From Oscillospiraceae bacterium (GTDB lineage: Bacteria > Bacillota > Clostridia > Oscillospirales > SIG627), in NCBI GenBank assembly GCA_015064635.1, contig SVRV01000001.1, positions 124,001 to 188,000 of the forward strand: 64,000 nucleotides of DNA, read 5' to 3'. Made by a program: the position numbers and the translations under genes. Shown in pieces: positions 7,846 to 16,400 of this stretch. Within the stretch, counting starts at the first letter, position 1; each line of letters starts with the position of its first letter. Below the pieces are notes generated by a model that made no database searches, had not been told where the DNA came from, and was given only the letters and a program-made list of their open reading frames with translations.

Positions 7846-9609
7846 ATGGATATTTTTTCAGTATTTTCACTGCTTGGCGGACTTGCTCTCTTCCTCTACG
7901 GAATGCATGTTCTTTCCGAAGGACTTGAAAAGGTTGCCGGCGGAAAAATTGAAGGAGTTCTTGAAAAGCTCACCTCAAACCGTTTGAAAGGACTCCTTCT
8001 CGGTATGTTTATTACAGCCGCAATTCAGTCCTCATCTGCTGTAACCGTTATGCTTGTCGGTCTTGTAAACTCTGGAATCATGCACCTGACACAGGCTATA
8101 AGCATTCTTATGGGTTCAAATATAGGTACAACACTTACCGCATGGCTGCTCAGCCTTACGGGAATTGAAAGTGACAACATATTCTTGAGACTTCTCAAGC
8201 CGTCATCATTTTCTCCACTTCTTGCCTTCATAGGAATCCTTATGATAATGATGGCAAAAAATCAGAAAAAGCGTGACCTCGGTGCAATCTTCATCGGATT
8301 TGCAGTACTTATGTACGGTATGGATTTCATGTCGGCAGCCGTTGAGCCTCTTGCCGAAATGGAAGGCTTTTCAAGTATTCTCACCGCATTTTCAAATCCC
8401 TTCCTCGGCGTTATCGCGGGTGCAATATTCACAGCAGTAATTCAGTCGTCTTCCGCCTCTGTCGGTATACTTCAGGCACTTTCAATGACGGGACAAATTT
8501 CATTCTCCACAGCAATTCCCATCATTATGGGTCAAAACATCGGTACTTGTATAACCGCCGTTATTTCTTCAATAGGTGCAAACAAGAATGCCCGCCGTGT
8601 ATCAATCGTGCACATACTTTTCAACTGTGCGGGAACACTCATTCTTCTGCCTATATGGTGCATTGTGAACATGATAGTGGACATTTCTTTTGCCGATTCA
8701 GCAGTTTCTCCCTTTGATATAGCTGTTATACACTCCATATTCAATCTTACAACCACCTTACTTCTCTTCCCCTTTGCAAAGCTTTTGGAAAAGGGTGCAC
8801 ACCTTATTATCAAGGACAACAAGCCGGGCGAAAAGGTCAAGGTTTCCTTCCTGGACGACAGACTTCTCACCGTGCCTTCAATTGCCGTTGCAAAATCAAC
8901 AGAAGCCGCAAAAACCATGGCTACACTTGCAAAGCGCTCTGTTACCGATGCCCTTCTCCTCCTTGAAAAGCACGATGAAGCAAAGGCATCAGACATTGTG
9001 GCAACCGAAGGGATACTCGATACATTTGAAGATAAAATCGGAACGTATCTTGTAAAGATATCAAAATGTCAGCTCACCGAAAAGGACTCGGGAGACGTTT
9101 CCATGCTTCTCCACGTTATAACCGACTTTGAGCGAATAGGCGACCACGCAGAAAATCTTGTTGACGTGTCCAAGGAAATGCAGGACAAGGGCATATCCTT
9201 CTCGCATGAAGCAAGACGTGAGCTTGCGGTACTTGCCGATGCCATATCCAAAATTCTTGACAACACCGTTACAGCCTTCAACACAAACGACCTGGCACTT
9301 GCACGCTCGGTCGAGCCTCTTGAGCAGGCAATAGATGCTCTTATCACCGAGATACGAACACGTCATATATCACGTCTGCAAAAGGGAAGCTGTACAATAG
9401 AGCTTGGATTTGTGCTCACCGACCTTCTCACAAACTGCGAGAGAATTTCCGACCATTGTTCAAACATTGCGGTTGCAATGATTGAGGGTGCCCACGGAAC
9501 ATTCGATACTCACGAATACCTTCATGCAGTTAAAACAAAGCCCGATTCCGACTTTGCGGAGCAGTGTGAGGAATGGCACAAGAAATTTGAAATTAAATAC
9601 GATATTTAA
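7846..9609 (+). CDS. Na+/phosphate cotransporter with C-terminal PhoU-like domain
   Basis: A 587-residue inner-membrane protein of the NptA/YjbB type. The transporter part (about 1-320) contains the two inverted family repeats, each with a QSSS motif (QSSSAVTVMLVG; QSSSASVGILQA) and a GxNIGT motif (GSNIGTTLTAW; GQNIGTCITAV). The soluble C-terminal part (about 350-587) is helical and PhoU-like, with ERIGDHAENLVDV and ERISDHCSNIAVAM. It moves phosphate with sodium; PhoU-type domains modulate flux or signalling. A good ribosome-binding site (AAAGGAAA) precedes ATG 7846. Operon position suggests that the adjacent two-component system controls or senses it. Confidence 0.92.
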   Translation: MDIFSVFSLLGGLALFLYGMHVLSEGLEKVAGGKIEGVLEKLTSNRLKGLLLGMFITAAIQSSSAVTVMLVGLVNSGIMHLTQAISILMGSNIGTTLTAWLLSLTGIESDNIFLRLLKPSSFSPLLAFIGILMIMMAKNQKKRDLGAIFIGFAVLMYGMDFMSAAVEPLAEMEGFSSILTAFSNPFLGVIAGAIFTAVIQSSSASVGILQALSMTGQISFSTAIPIIMGQNIGTCITAVISSIGANKNARRVSIVHILFNCAGTLILLPIWCIVNMIVDISFADSAVSPFDIAVIHSIFNLTTTLLLFPFAKLLEKGAHLIIKDNKPGEKVKVSFLDDRLLTVPSIAVAKSTEAAKTMATLAKRSVTDALLLLEKHDEAKASDIVATEGILDTFEDKIGTYLVKISKCQLTEKDSGDVSMLLHVITDFERIGDHAENLVDVSKEMQDKGISFSHEARRELAVLADAISKILDNTVTAFNTNDLALARSVEPLEQAIDALITEIRTRHISRLQKGSCTIELGFVLTDLLTNCERISDHCSNIAVAMIEGAHGTFDTHEYLHAVKTKPDSDFAEQCEEWHKKFEIKYDI

Positions 9610-9612
9610 AAC

Positions 9613-9647
9613 AATACCGTGTGGGTAAAATGCCCGCACGGTATTTT
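9613..9647 (+). terminator. Terminator of the phosphate operon
   Basis: AATACCGTG (9613-9621) pairs with CACGGTATT (9637-9645), with an extra GGG/CCC inner pairing, followed by a short T run. The next promoter starts 8 nt later. Confidence 0.8.
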
Positions 9648-9654
9648 GTCAGTA

Positions 9655-9682
9655 TTGACATTTTCTTCAAAAGTGCTATAAT
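9655..9682 (+). promoter_or_regulatory. Sigma-A promoter of the VWA/metalloprotease gene
   Basis: TTGACA (9655-9660), a 16-nt spacer and TATAAT (9677-9682). The following AAGGAGG lies 10 nt before ATG 9722. Both hexamers are perfect, so expression may be high. Confidence 0.85.
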
Positions 9683-9721
9683 GAAAGGTAAGATTTTATC
9701 TTTTAAGGAGGAAAACAAAAA

Positions 9722-12700
9722 ATGAAATTCACACAAAGAATTACAGCGCTTGTAATCATACTTATTATGGTTATGGGCATATTGCCTTTGAATGTACTTG
9801 CGGTAAAGTCCTCGAACAAACCGGAAGGAATTGCTGTAATGCCTCTGGCAACCACAGACAAAACCGCCATAACCGATGTTGTCAAGGTTAAGGTAACGGC
9901 AATAAACGATGCAACAGGAGCAGAAGAAACGGTTCCCGGTGCAACAGTACGCCTTTTTGTGGGTACAAAGGAAAAGAAAACAGCAAAGACAGACAGTGAA
10001 GGTATTGCCACAATTTCACTTTCCGGACTTACAACCGATGAAAAGTACAAGGCAACCATTTCAGCTGACAAGGTCGTGTCCCGAGGAAAAGCCATCGACG
10101 GAACAGACCGAGATGCTTTGTATAACAAATACTATCCCAATGACGGCGGAGGCTACTACCGTTATTCTTTGGAGCTTCACTCAGAAACCATTGATAAAAA
10201 CGGAAACTGGGTGGGTGAAAAGCTACCAAAGGTTTCCTCTTCAAATAAGATAGACATGGTATTCGCAATAGATGCCACAGGCTCTATGTACGATGAAATA
10301 AACAATGTTAAAGAGAATCTCGAAGCCTTCTCAAAGCTTCTTATTGACGAAGGACTTGACATTCGATTCTGTATCATTGAGTATCTGGACATCACCACAA
10401 ATGAGTACACCGTAGTACACGAGGTTGCAGGCTCAAGATGGTACAATAATATCGACTCCGTAAAGAAAGTACTGGGAGATATAGAGCTTGGTGACGGAGG
10501 AGACTGGCCCGAAACTCCTATTGACGCACTTGGTGAAATTGCAAACTCATCGGCAATGAAGTACCGCAGTGATGCTCATAAGTTTGCATTTGTACTCACA
10601 GATGCCGGCTACAAAAATGACAATACACACGGCTACAAGGATATGAAGGATGTAACAAATGCCCTTGAAAAGCTCGGCATTGTAACCTCCGTAATCACCA
10701 CAAACTCATACAAGAGCAATTACGAGAACCTCATTGAACAGACCAAGGGTATATATGCAGACATTTATGCAAGAGATTTCAAATCCGAAATGGTAAATCT
10801 CTCGGGAAGTATTATTGATGCAGTTACACGTGAGATGGCTCTCACCCTTTCCGAACCCCGACTTCTCGTAAATATGTCAGCGTGTTATTTTGCCAATGAT
10901 AAAACATCAAAATCGTCAGACTACAAAAACAATGTCAAGAAAATGTTGAATGAGTATGCTCATCAGCTTGCTGAGACCTCTGACGGTCACGTTATGATTG
11001 ACAAAATGCTGCTTCTCACAACCGACAACCGTGCGGACTTTTACGATACAAACACCGACGCTTCAAAATGCGATATCCGTATTGAAACCGAAGAAAAAGA
11101 TGACGGAAAATGGTGGTTCAATGTACAGATACATTCCAATGCATATGTTCGCGGATTTTTCAGTGATGACACATACATCGCAGAATATAAGGACGGTAAA
11201 AAGGAACAATTTACAAATTTGAAAAACGGCTCGGAATTAGACGGAAAAAAATCATTTTACCGTATACAGATGAGCGCAAAAGAAGGCGCAGGATGGAACT
11301 ATCTGATAAGTAAAAATCCCAAAGACTATTCTTCAACAGTGCTTCACGAAACAGGTCACTATTTATTCGGCTTCTGGGACGAATATCTTAATGCTGATAG
11401 CAAAGAATGGAGTGATGTTGGCGGCAAACCAAACTCCCAGTATGGCTTGATGGATAATCAGCACATAGATATTGAAATGTCAAAAGCCTCCTCAGACTAC
11501 AGTTATATGAGTGGCAATTTTGCAGGAACTTCAAAGGATAAACATACATATCAATCCTGGAACCACAAGGAATCGTGCGAGGATTCTTTGGCACGTTTGC
11601 TTACATCCGGAACATACACCCATCTCGGTAACACAAATTCATTTGCCGGATTTTCAACGGGAAAATACAGAATCACCTACACCAAAGCACCAAACGGAAA
11701 AGACAGAAAAGCAACATATTCCTACGCAGGTCTTGAAAGCGGAGACTACATGAGCACAACCGCACACTCGGCAAGTGCCGTGACAAGTGATACTCCCCGT
11801 GCCCTTGCAATCACAGAGGGACTCTCGGGTGCGGCTGACACAACATATTTTGACTCATTCACTCGCACTGTAACATCCCTTGGAAACGTAAGCATAAAGG
11901 GAACAGACTCAAACGCTTCTTTCACCATTTCTCCTCTTGACGGATATTCATACAGCCTTTACGCAAGGAAATCGGGTGAGTCAAGCTTTACAAACATAAA
12001 ACTTACAGATGCAGGAACAACTTACACCGCAACCCTTCCCGTAGGAACAAATGCAATTGCCGAAGTACGTGTTGTGGCAACAAAGGACGGAAAGACATCT
12101 TACAACGTATACTATGTTGACCGTTCAAACAAGACAAACAAGGGATATATCTACAATTCAGCCGACAACAAGGTAATGGCATATGTTATGGCGGATGAAA
12201 ATTCCTCCTACACCTTCGTAGCAGATAACACCTCTTACACAAACGGAGAATATTTCTCCATTAATCAGGCAACCGCCATAAGCTCTGATGCGGGTATTAC
12301 AATCGACAGCGGAGAAATTTATTCCGTTGCCTCCTTCATGGCTGAAATCGACCTTAAATCAATCAGCTGGTTCAAGCTCAAGGACGGCACATGGACAAAG
12401 CTTGCAACAGATTACGCAGAAGAAGAAAACATGAATATCGGCGCAAGAGCCGACCTTCAAGGAGAGGGCACATATGTTCTCATGGCGAAAAAGCTTCCCG
12501 CATCCCCTGCCATTGCTCCCGAAAATGTATCCTACAAGAGCGCAACAGACAGAGATGCGGTTGTGACAATCTCCTTTAGCGATAAGAATACCGGAAGCAA
12601 ATACTACAACGTATATTACAGTGATAAGGAATTCACCGATAAGAATTCCGAAAATGTAATTGTTAACTCCTTCAGTGCAGATTCTACCAACCTTACCTTC

Positions 12701-13711
12701 AATCTTTACGAGCGAGGAAGAGTTGTATATGCTGCAGTCGAAATAATACTTGAAGACGGCAGAAGATCACCGCTGAGCAAGCTTATCCGCATTGAAGCGG
12801 GGGCGGCTGACTCCGACGGTGACGGAATTCCCGACTGGTACTGTGACGAGTACCGAATCTGGGGTGACGGTATTACCGATAAGGACATTGCAAAGAGTGA
12901 CGATGACGTGGATACACTCCCCAACCTTGAGGAATTCAAGAGAGGAAGCGACCCCACAAACCCCAATGATCCCTTCCATACAACAAATGTAGCTGTTACG
13001 GGACTTAATGTAACAACAAAGAAAATCACACTTGCCCCCGGTGCTACCGAGTCTGTAAGTGCAACGGTTACACCTGAGAATGCAACAAACAAGAAGGTTG
13101 ACTGGACTGTCAAGGACGAAAGCATTGCCACAATCAAAATTGAAGGAAATGTGTGCAAGATAACAGGTAAAAAAGAGGGTGCAACTCAGATTTACGCAGT
13201 TACCTCCGACGGAGGATACTCTGTGACAATAGACGTTGAAGTTAAAAAGGAAGCTCACGTCCACAACAATAAGGACGGAGCTTTGGAAAAAGACAAAACA
13301 CATCACTGGAAGGTGTGTGATGACTGTAAAGCAGAGTATGACAAAGAAGTTCACAAGGAAAGCTCCTGGATTACCGACAAGAAGGCAGAGGTGGGTAAGG
13401 CAGGTGAACGCCACAAAGAATGTACTGTTTGCGGATATGTAACAGTAAAAGAGGCAATTCCCGAGCTTACTCCCGAATCCGAGCCTGAGGAAGAAGAACC
13501 TAAGGAAGAGGAGCCAAAGCCTGAAGAAGAACCAAAATCTCCATACACACAAAACCACATCCACTCGTATTCATCGGGTGGTGGCGGAGGAGGATATGAA
13601 GTATCATCCAGCTCAAGCATTGAAGGCTGGCAGATTGCACTGATTTGCATTCTGATACTTATCCTCGTAGGCTTCATAGTAATTGTAATAATTCTCTTGA
13701 AACGCAGATAA
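9722..13711 (+). CDS. Secreted, membrane-anchored VWA protein with a CLCA-like metalloprotease motif
   Basis: A 1329-residue surface protein. Order: signal peptide (1-27); CnaB-like beta domain (about 42-110); von Willebrand A domain (about 180-370) with MIDAS residues D184-A-T-G-S188, the PETP Thr and VLTDA Asp; then a zinc-protease motif HETGHYLFGFWDEY, with His542, Glu543, His546, Asp553 and Glu554. H-E-x-x-H-x-x-x-G-x-x-D-E-Y is the signature of the animal CLCA family and its bacterial relatives, but there the protease precedes the VWA domain. Several beta domains follow, then a calcium-binding repeat DSDGDGIPDW (from 1030), a Big2 Ig-like domain (about 1090-1173), a Cys-pair region (VCDDC, CTVC), a Glu/Pro/Lys hinge, a Gly run and a C-terminal membrane helix ending KRR. 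It has its own promoter and terminator. Substrate unknown. Confidence 0.85.
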   Translation: MKFTQRITALVIILIMVMGILPLNVLAVKSSNKPEGIAVMPLATTDKTAITDVVKVKVTAINDATGAEETVPGATVRLFVGTKEKKTAKTDSEGIATISLSGLTTDEKYKATISADKVVSRGKAIDGTDRDALYNKYYPNDGGGYYRYSLELHSETIDKNGNWVGEKLPKVSSSNKIDMVFAIDATGSMYDEINNVKENLEAFSKLLIDEGLDIRFCIIEYLDITTNEYTVVHEVAGSRWYNNIDSVKKVLGDIELGDGGDWPETPIDALGEIANSSAMKYRSDAHKFAFVLTDAGYKNDNTHGYKDMKDVTNALEKLGIVTSVITTNSYKSNYENLIEQTKGIYADIYARDFKSEMVNLSGSIIDAVTREMALTLSEPRLLVNMSACYFANDKTSKSSDYKNNVKKMLNEYAHQLAETSDGHVMIDKMLLLTTDNRADFYDTNTDASKCDIRIETEEKDDGKWWFNVQIHSNAYVRGFFSDDTYIAEYKDGKKEQFTNLKNGSELDGKKSFYRIQMSAKEGAGWNYLISKNPKDYSSTVLHETGHYLFGFWDEYLNADSKEWSDVGGKPNSQYGLMDNQHIDIEMSKASSDYSYMSGNFAGTSKDKHTYQSWNHKESCEDSLARLLTSGTYTHLGNTNSFAGFSTGKYRITYTKAPNGKDRKATYSYAGLESGDYMSTTAHSASAVTSDTPRALAITEGLSGAADTTYFDSFTRTVTSLGNVSIKGTDSNASFTISPLDGYSYSLYARKSGESSFTNIKLTDAGTTYTATLPVGTNAIAEVRVVATKDGKTSYNVYYVDRSNKTNKGYIYNSADNKVMAYVMADENSSYTFVADNTSYTNGEYFSINQATAISSDAGITIDSGEIYSVASFMAEIDLKSISWFKLKDGTWTKLATDYAEEENMNIGARADLQGEGTYVLMAKKLPASPAIAPENVSYKSATDRDAVVTISFSDKNTGSKYYNVYYSDKEFTDKNSENVIVNSFSADSTNLTFNLYERGRVVYAAVEIILEDGRRSPLSKLIRIEAGAADSDGDGIPDWYCDEYRIWGDGITDKDIAKSDDDVDTLPNLEEFKRGSDPTNPNDPFHTTNVAVTGLNVTTKKITLAPGATESVSATVTPENATNKKVDWTVKDESIATIKIEGNVCKITGKKEGATQIYAVTSDGGYSVTIDVEVKKEAHVHNNKDGALEKDKTHHWKVCDDCKAEYDKEVHKESSWITDKKAEVGKAGERHKECTVCGYVTVKEAIPELTPESEPEEEEPKEEEPKPEEEPKSPYTQNHIHSYSSGGGGGGYEVSSSSSIEGWQIALICILILILVGFIVIVIILLKRR

Positions 13712-13716
13712 AGAAA

Positions 13717-13754
13717 AATGATGTAAAACCTTTTCGGGTTTTACATCATTTTTT
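13717..13754. terminator. Bidirectional terminator
   Basis: AATGATGTAAAACC (13717-13730) pairs with GGGTTTTACATCATT (13736-13750) around a 5-nt loop. T-rich tails on both strands allow it to end both the VWA gene and the convergent ceramidase-like gene. Confidence 0.9.
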
Positions 13755-13766
13755 ATGTTATTATGT

Positions 13767-15083
13767 TTAGCTCAGCTGTTCAAGAAGCTCCTTTGTAGCA
13801 GCCATTGTTTCGTCCATAAGAGTAGGTGTGAAGTTTGAGCTTGATGCCTCATAACCGCCCTGCTCAAAGGCAGCCGCTGAGGGGAGATAGCCCTGATTTC
13901 CATTTACAAGGGCAAGAGTGAGAGTGAATTTTCCGTCTGCCAATTCACGGGCAGCATTACCGTAAGCTGTGAAAGGCTCACCTGCAAAGCCAACTATTCG
14001 AATATCGCCTATGGCAACAGCGGTAATAGGAAGCTCACGGTAGAGAGGCTGTTTGCGAAGGCTTCGGATTCTTCCAAAGTTTCCGAAGTCTGACATTGAT
14101 TCTGTTCCGTCAAACTCTCCCGCTGCATGTCTGCGGAAGAATTCCATTGCTTCGTCGTAGCGCTCCATTCCTTCGCTCTTTGTCTTGTTGTAAATAGAAG
14201 TTACGGCAACCGCAACCTTACCGTCGGAATGAGGTGTTGTGCTGTTCCAGATTTCCTTTACAGTATTTGCAACTGTGCGTCCCATATACTGTGAGTATCC
14301 GTAACGACCTTTGCCTTTGTAAAAATCGCCGCCGTTATCACGGGCATAAAAGAAGTTCAAATGGTTTGAGTCTCCCTGCACACCTGTGAAAAAGATGCAG
14401 GATACATCATCGTTATCGGCTTCAACAAATTTTCTTGTAAAGCCGGGCCAGTCAGCCGAACAGCCTGTTCCGCCGATAACATCGGGGTGTGTTGAGAAGC
14501 ACACAAGAGCAATATCCTTTGCATCCTTTCTTGCAAATCGGATAAGACGTACTGTGTTATCGGGCTCTTCGCAACTCTTTACTATACGTCCAAACAGGTG
14601 AGGACGGGGATTGGTCTCAACGCTTCCGTCATCAAGGAAGTAGCGACGCACAAAGGAAATCTGCTCTGCGGTCTCTTTTTCTGCGGTTGATACTTCGCAA
14701 TCCTTCATATCGGCATAGGCAAGCTGTGCTACATCGCAGAACTTACAGTAAAGCACCTCAGCATATGCATCGCTCATGTGATATCTGTCTTCCTGATGCA
14801 TAAGTCTGAAGGAAGTATGCTGATGAATTGCGTGAAGCACTATGTTTTCTTCCTTAATGCCGAGTCTTTCACTTATTCTCTTCTGGATAAGCTTACAATC
14901 GCTTATCATAATACCAATAATATCGGCTGAAATCAAAACAATTGTGTTTTCGCCATCATTCAATGCAATTGCGTTAAGATAAAGGTTGTCCTTGATGGAG
15001 TCAAGGGTACGCTTTTCGTAATATCCGTCAAGTGGTGTGCCAAAAGGCGGTGTAATATCAAGTCTTCCAAATCCTACTTTCAT
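13767..15083 (-). CDS. Neutral/alkaline ceramidase-like protein (N-terminal domain only)
   Basis: A 438-residue protein without a signal peptide. Family blocks are FGRLDITPPFGTPLDGYY at the N-terminus, HAIHQHTSF, and STHPDVIGGTGCSADWPGFT followed by FFTGVQGDSNHLNF. They correspond to the zinc-binding and nucleophile regions of neutral ceramidase N-terminal domains. The C-terminal Ig-like domain of true ceramidases is absent. Many bacterial proteins of this kind occur in glycan-degrading species and are unlikely to act on ceramide, so only an amidase/hydrolase class is supported. Its promoter (15116-15144) and the terminator at 13717-13754 make it monocistronic. Confidence 0.75.
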   Translation of the reverse strand: MKVGFGRLDITPPFGTPLDGYYEKRTLDSIKDNLYLNAIALNDGENTIVLISADIIGIMISDCKLIQKRISERLGIKEENIVLHAIHQHTSFRLMHQEDRYHMSDAYAEVLYCKFCDVAQLAYADMKDCEVSTAEKETAEQISFVRRYFLDDGSVETNPRPHLFGRIVKSCEEPDNTVRLIRFARKDAKDIALVCFSTHPDVIGGTGCSADWPGFTRKFVEADNDDVSCIFFTGVQGDSNHLNFFYARDNGGDFYKGKGRYGYSQYMGRTVANTVKEIWNSTTPHSDGKVAVAVTSIYNKTKSEGMERYDEAMEFFRRHAAGEFDGTESMSDFGNFGRIRSLRKQPLYRELPITAVAIGDIRIVGFAGEPFTAYGNAARELADGKFTLTLALVNGNQGYLPSAAAFEQGGYEASSSNFTPTLMDETMAATKELLEQLS

Positions 15084-15115
15084 AATAGACTCCTTTGCAA
15101 TAATTCTTTTTTACG

Positions 15116-15144
15116 ATTGTACACCAATAAACAAATGTTGGCAA
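15116..15144 (-). promoter_or_regulatory. Sigma-A promoter of the ceramidase-like gene
   Basis: On the minus strand TTGCCA (15144-15139), a 17-nt spacer and TACAAT (15121-15116). AAAGGAG precedes the ATG at 15083. Confidence 0.65.
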
Positions 15145-15181
15145 TATAAAATAGCAAAGAGTATTTGTAAAATCAATAAAA

Positions 15182-15694
15182 TTATATGAATTTTACCGAG
15201 TTTTCTATAGGAAATCTTTCAAAATGACGGGGGTTGGGCTCACATTCCTTTGAAGGATATCCTATTGGAAGAAGTGAGTAGGGGTAAATGTTTTCGGGAA
15301 GGTCAAAGACGTCCTTTACCTTTTGAGCGTTAAAGGCACATACCCAGCACGAGCCGATTCCAAGCGACTGTGCCTCGAGCATCATATGGCAGGTGATAAT
15401 TGACGTATCAATAGGTGCTGCACACCAGCCGTCATTTGTCCTATGCCATGCAACATCCATATCCGCACAAATCATAAGAACTGTGGGTGCGTTGTAAGCG
15501 CTGGGGGTGACAGCTCTTATTTTTTCAAGTGCCTCCTCACTTTGCAAAACGTACACTCTCTGAGGCTGTTGATTCTTGGCGGTGGGAGCTATTCTTCCCG
15601 CTTCAAGTATTTTGCTTAACAGCTCCTCAGGCACCTGCTCGGGAGCAAAATCTCTGACAGAATATCTGTTTTTCAAAAGTTCAAGTATATCCAT
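15182..15694 (-). CDS. Nitroreductase-family flavoprotein
   Basis: A 170-residue FMN-binding protein. The N-terminal RYSVRDF motif and APTAKNQQPQRVYV form the usual FMN phosphate-binding region; GIGSCWVCAF and the C-terminal LLPIGYPSKE are conserved in the subfamily. Length is normal for the short nitroreductases, which work as dimers and reduce nitro compounds, quinones or flavins with NAD(P)H. The physiological substrate cannot be read. Start ATG 15694 is preceded by GGAGG. It has its own perfect promoter; the ceramidase-like gene downstream has a separate one. Confidence 0.88.
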   Translation of the reverse strand: MDILELLKNRYSVRDFAPEQVPEELLSKILEAGRIAPTAKNQQPQRVYVLQSEEALEKIRAVTPSAYNAPTVLMICADMDVAWHRTNDGWCAAPIDTSIITCHMMLEAQSLGIGSCWVCAFNAQKVKDVFDLPENIYPYSLLPIGYPSKECEPNPRHFERFPIENSVKFI

Positions 15695-15723
15695 ATTAAT
15701 ACCTCCATAGCTTTATATACACA

Positions 15724-15752
15724 ATTGTAACACATCTTAAACCAATTGTCAA
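15724..15752 (-). promoter_or_regulatory. Sigma-A promoter of the nitroreductase gene
   Basis: Minus-strand TTGACA (15752-15747), 17-nt spacer, TACAAT (15729-15724). Confidence 0.8.
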
Positions 15753-15787
15753 AGTATTTAATTATTAAAAAAATTAACATTATGTAC

Positions 15788-15816
15788 TTGTATAAAATAA
15801 AGTATTGTTATATAAT
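15788..15816 (+). promoter_or_regulatory. Sigma-A promoter of the DUF436-gpsA-secA operon
   Basis: TTGTAT (15788-15793), 17-nt spacer, TATAAT (15811-15816). Five closely spaced genes follow until the terminator at 23335, so this is probably the main promoter for gpsA, secA and asnB. Confidence 0.75.
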
Positions 15817-15848
15817 ATATTAAAAATACAATCATATGGAGAATGACT

Positions 15849-16400
15849 ATGATAGAACAGATAAAATTACAGGCTAAAACCGCTCTTACAGAGCTTTTTG
15901 AAGTTGCAAATCTTGAAGAGGGCGACATTATAGTTGTGGGCTGCTCCACAAGTGAGGTTATGGGTGCCAAGGTTGGCACATTCTCCTCTCTCGACGTTGG
16001 ACGTGCCCTTGTGGAAACCCTTTACCCAATGGTAAAAGAAAAAGGATGTTACCTTGCAGCACAGTGCTGTGAGCATCTCAACCGCTCGGTAATAATAGAA
16101 CGCCGTGCGGCAAAAGAATGGGGACTTGAAAGAGTCAACGTAAAGCCTCAGCTTCACGCAGGCGGTGCATTCGCAATGACACTTTGGGACACACTTGACG
16201 AGCCTTGCGCTGTTGAAAGAGTGCAGGCGGCGGCAGGCATGGACATTGGAAGCGTACTCATCGGTATGCAGCTTCGCCCCGTGGCAGTACCTGTAAGAAC
16301 AAGCGTTGATGTAATAGGAAAGGCAAGACTCACAGTTGCCCGTACCCGTCCGAAATTCGTAGGCGGAGAGCGTGCACTGTACGTAGATGAACTGAGATAA
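15849..16400 (+). CDS. TIGR01440/DUF436 family protein (YwlG-like)
   Basis: A 183-residue cytoplasmic protein of a family widespread in Firmicutes (Bacillus subtilis YwlG) with no established reaction. Conserved segments seen are VGCSTSEVMGAKVGTFSS, QCCEHLNRSVIIE, QLHAGGAFAMT and the C-terminal RPKFVGGERA. The paired Cys and the His suggest a metal or small-molecule site, which is inference. GGAGA lies 6-7 nt before ATG 15849; the in-frame ATG at 15843 touches that site and is less likely. The next gene begins directly after its stop codon. Confidence 0.88.
   Translation: MIEQIKLQAKTALTELFEVANLEEGDIIVVGCSTSEVMGAKVGTFSSLDVGRALVETLYPMVKEKGCYLAAQCCEHLNRSVIIERRAAKEWGLERVNVKPQLHAGGAFAMTLWDTLDEPCAVERVQAAAGMDIGSVLIGMQLRPVAVPVRTSVDVIGKARLTVARTRPKFVGGERALYVDELR

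Noticed and set aside
12767-13564. 265-codon minus-strand frame under the VWA gene
   Set aside because: It is rich in Cys, Phe and Val and opposite a well-supported gene with clear domains; a shadow of codon bias.
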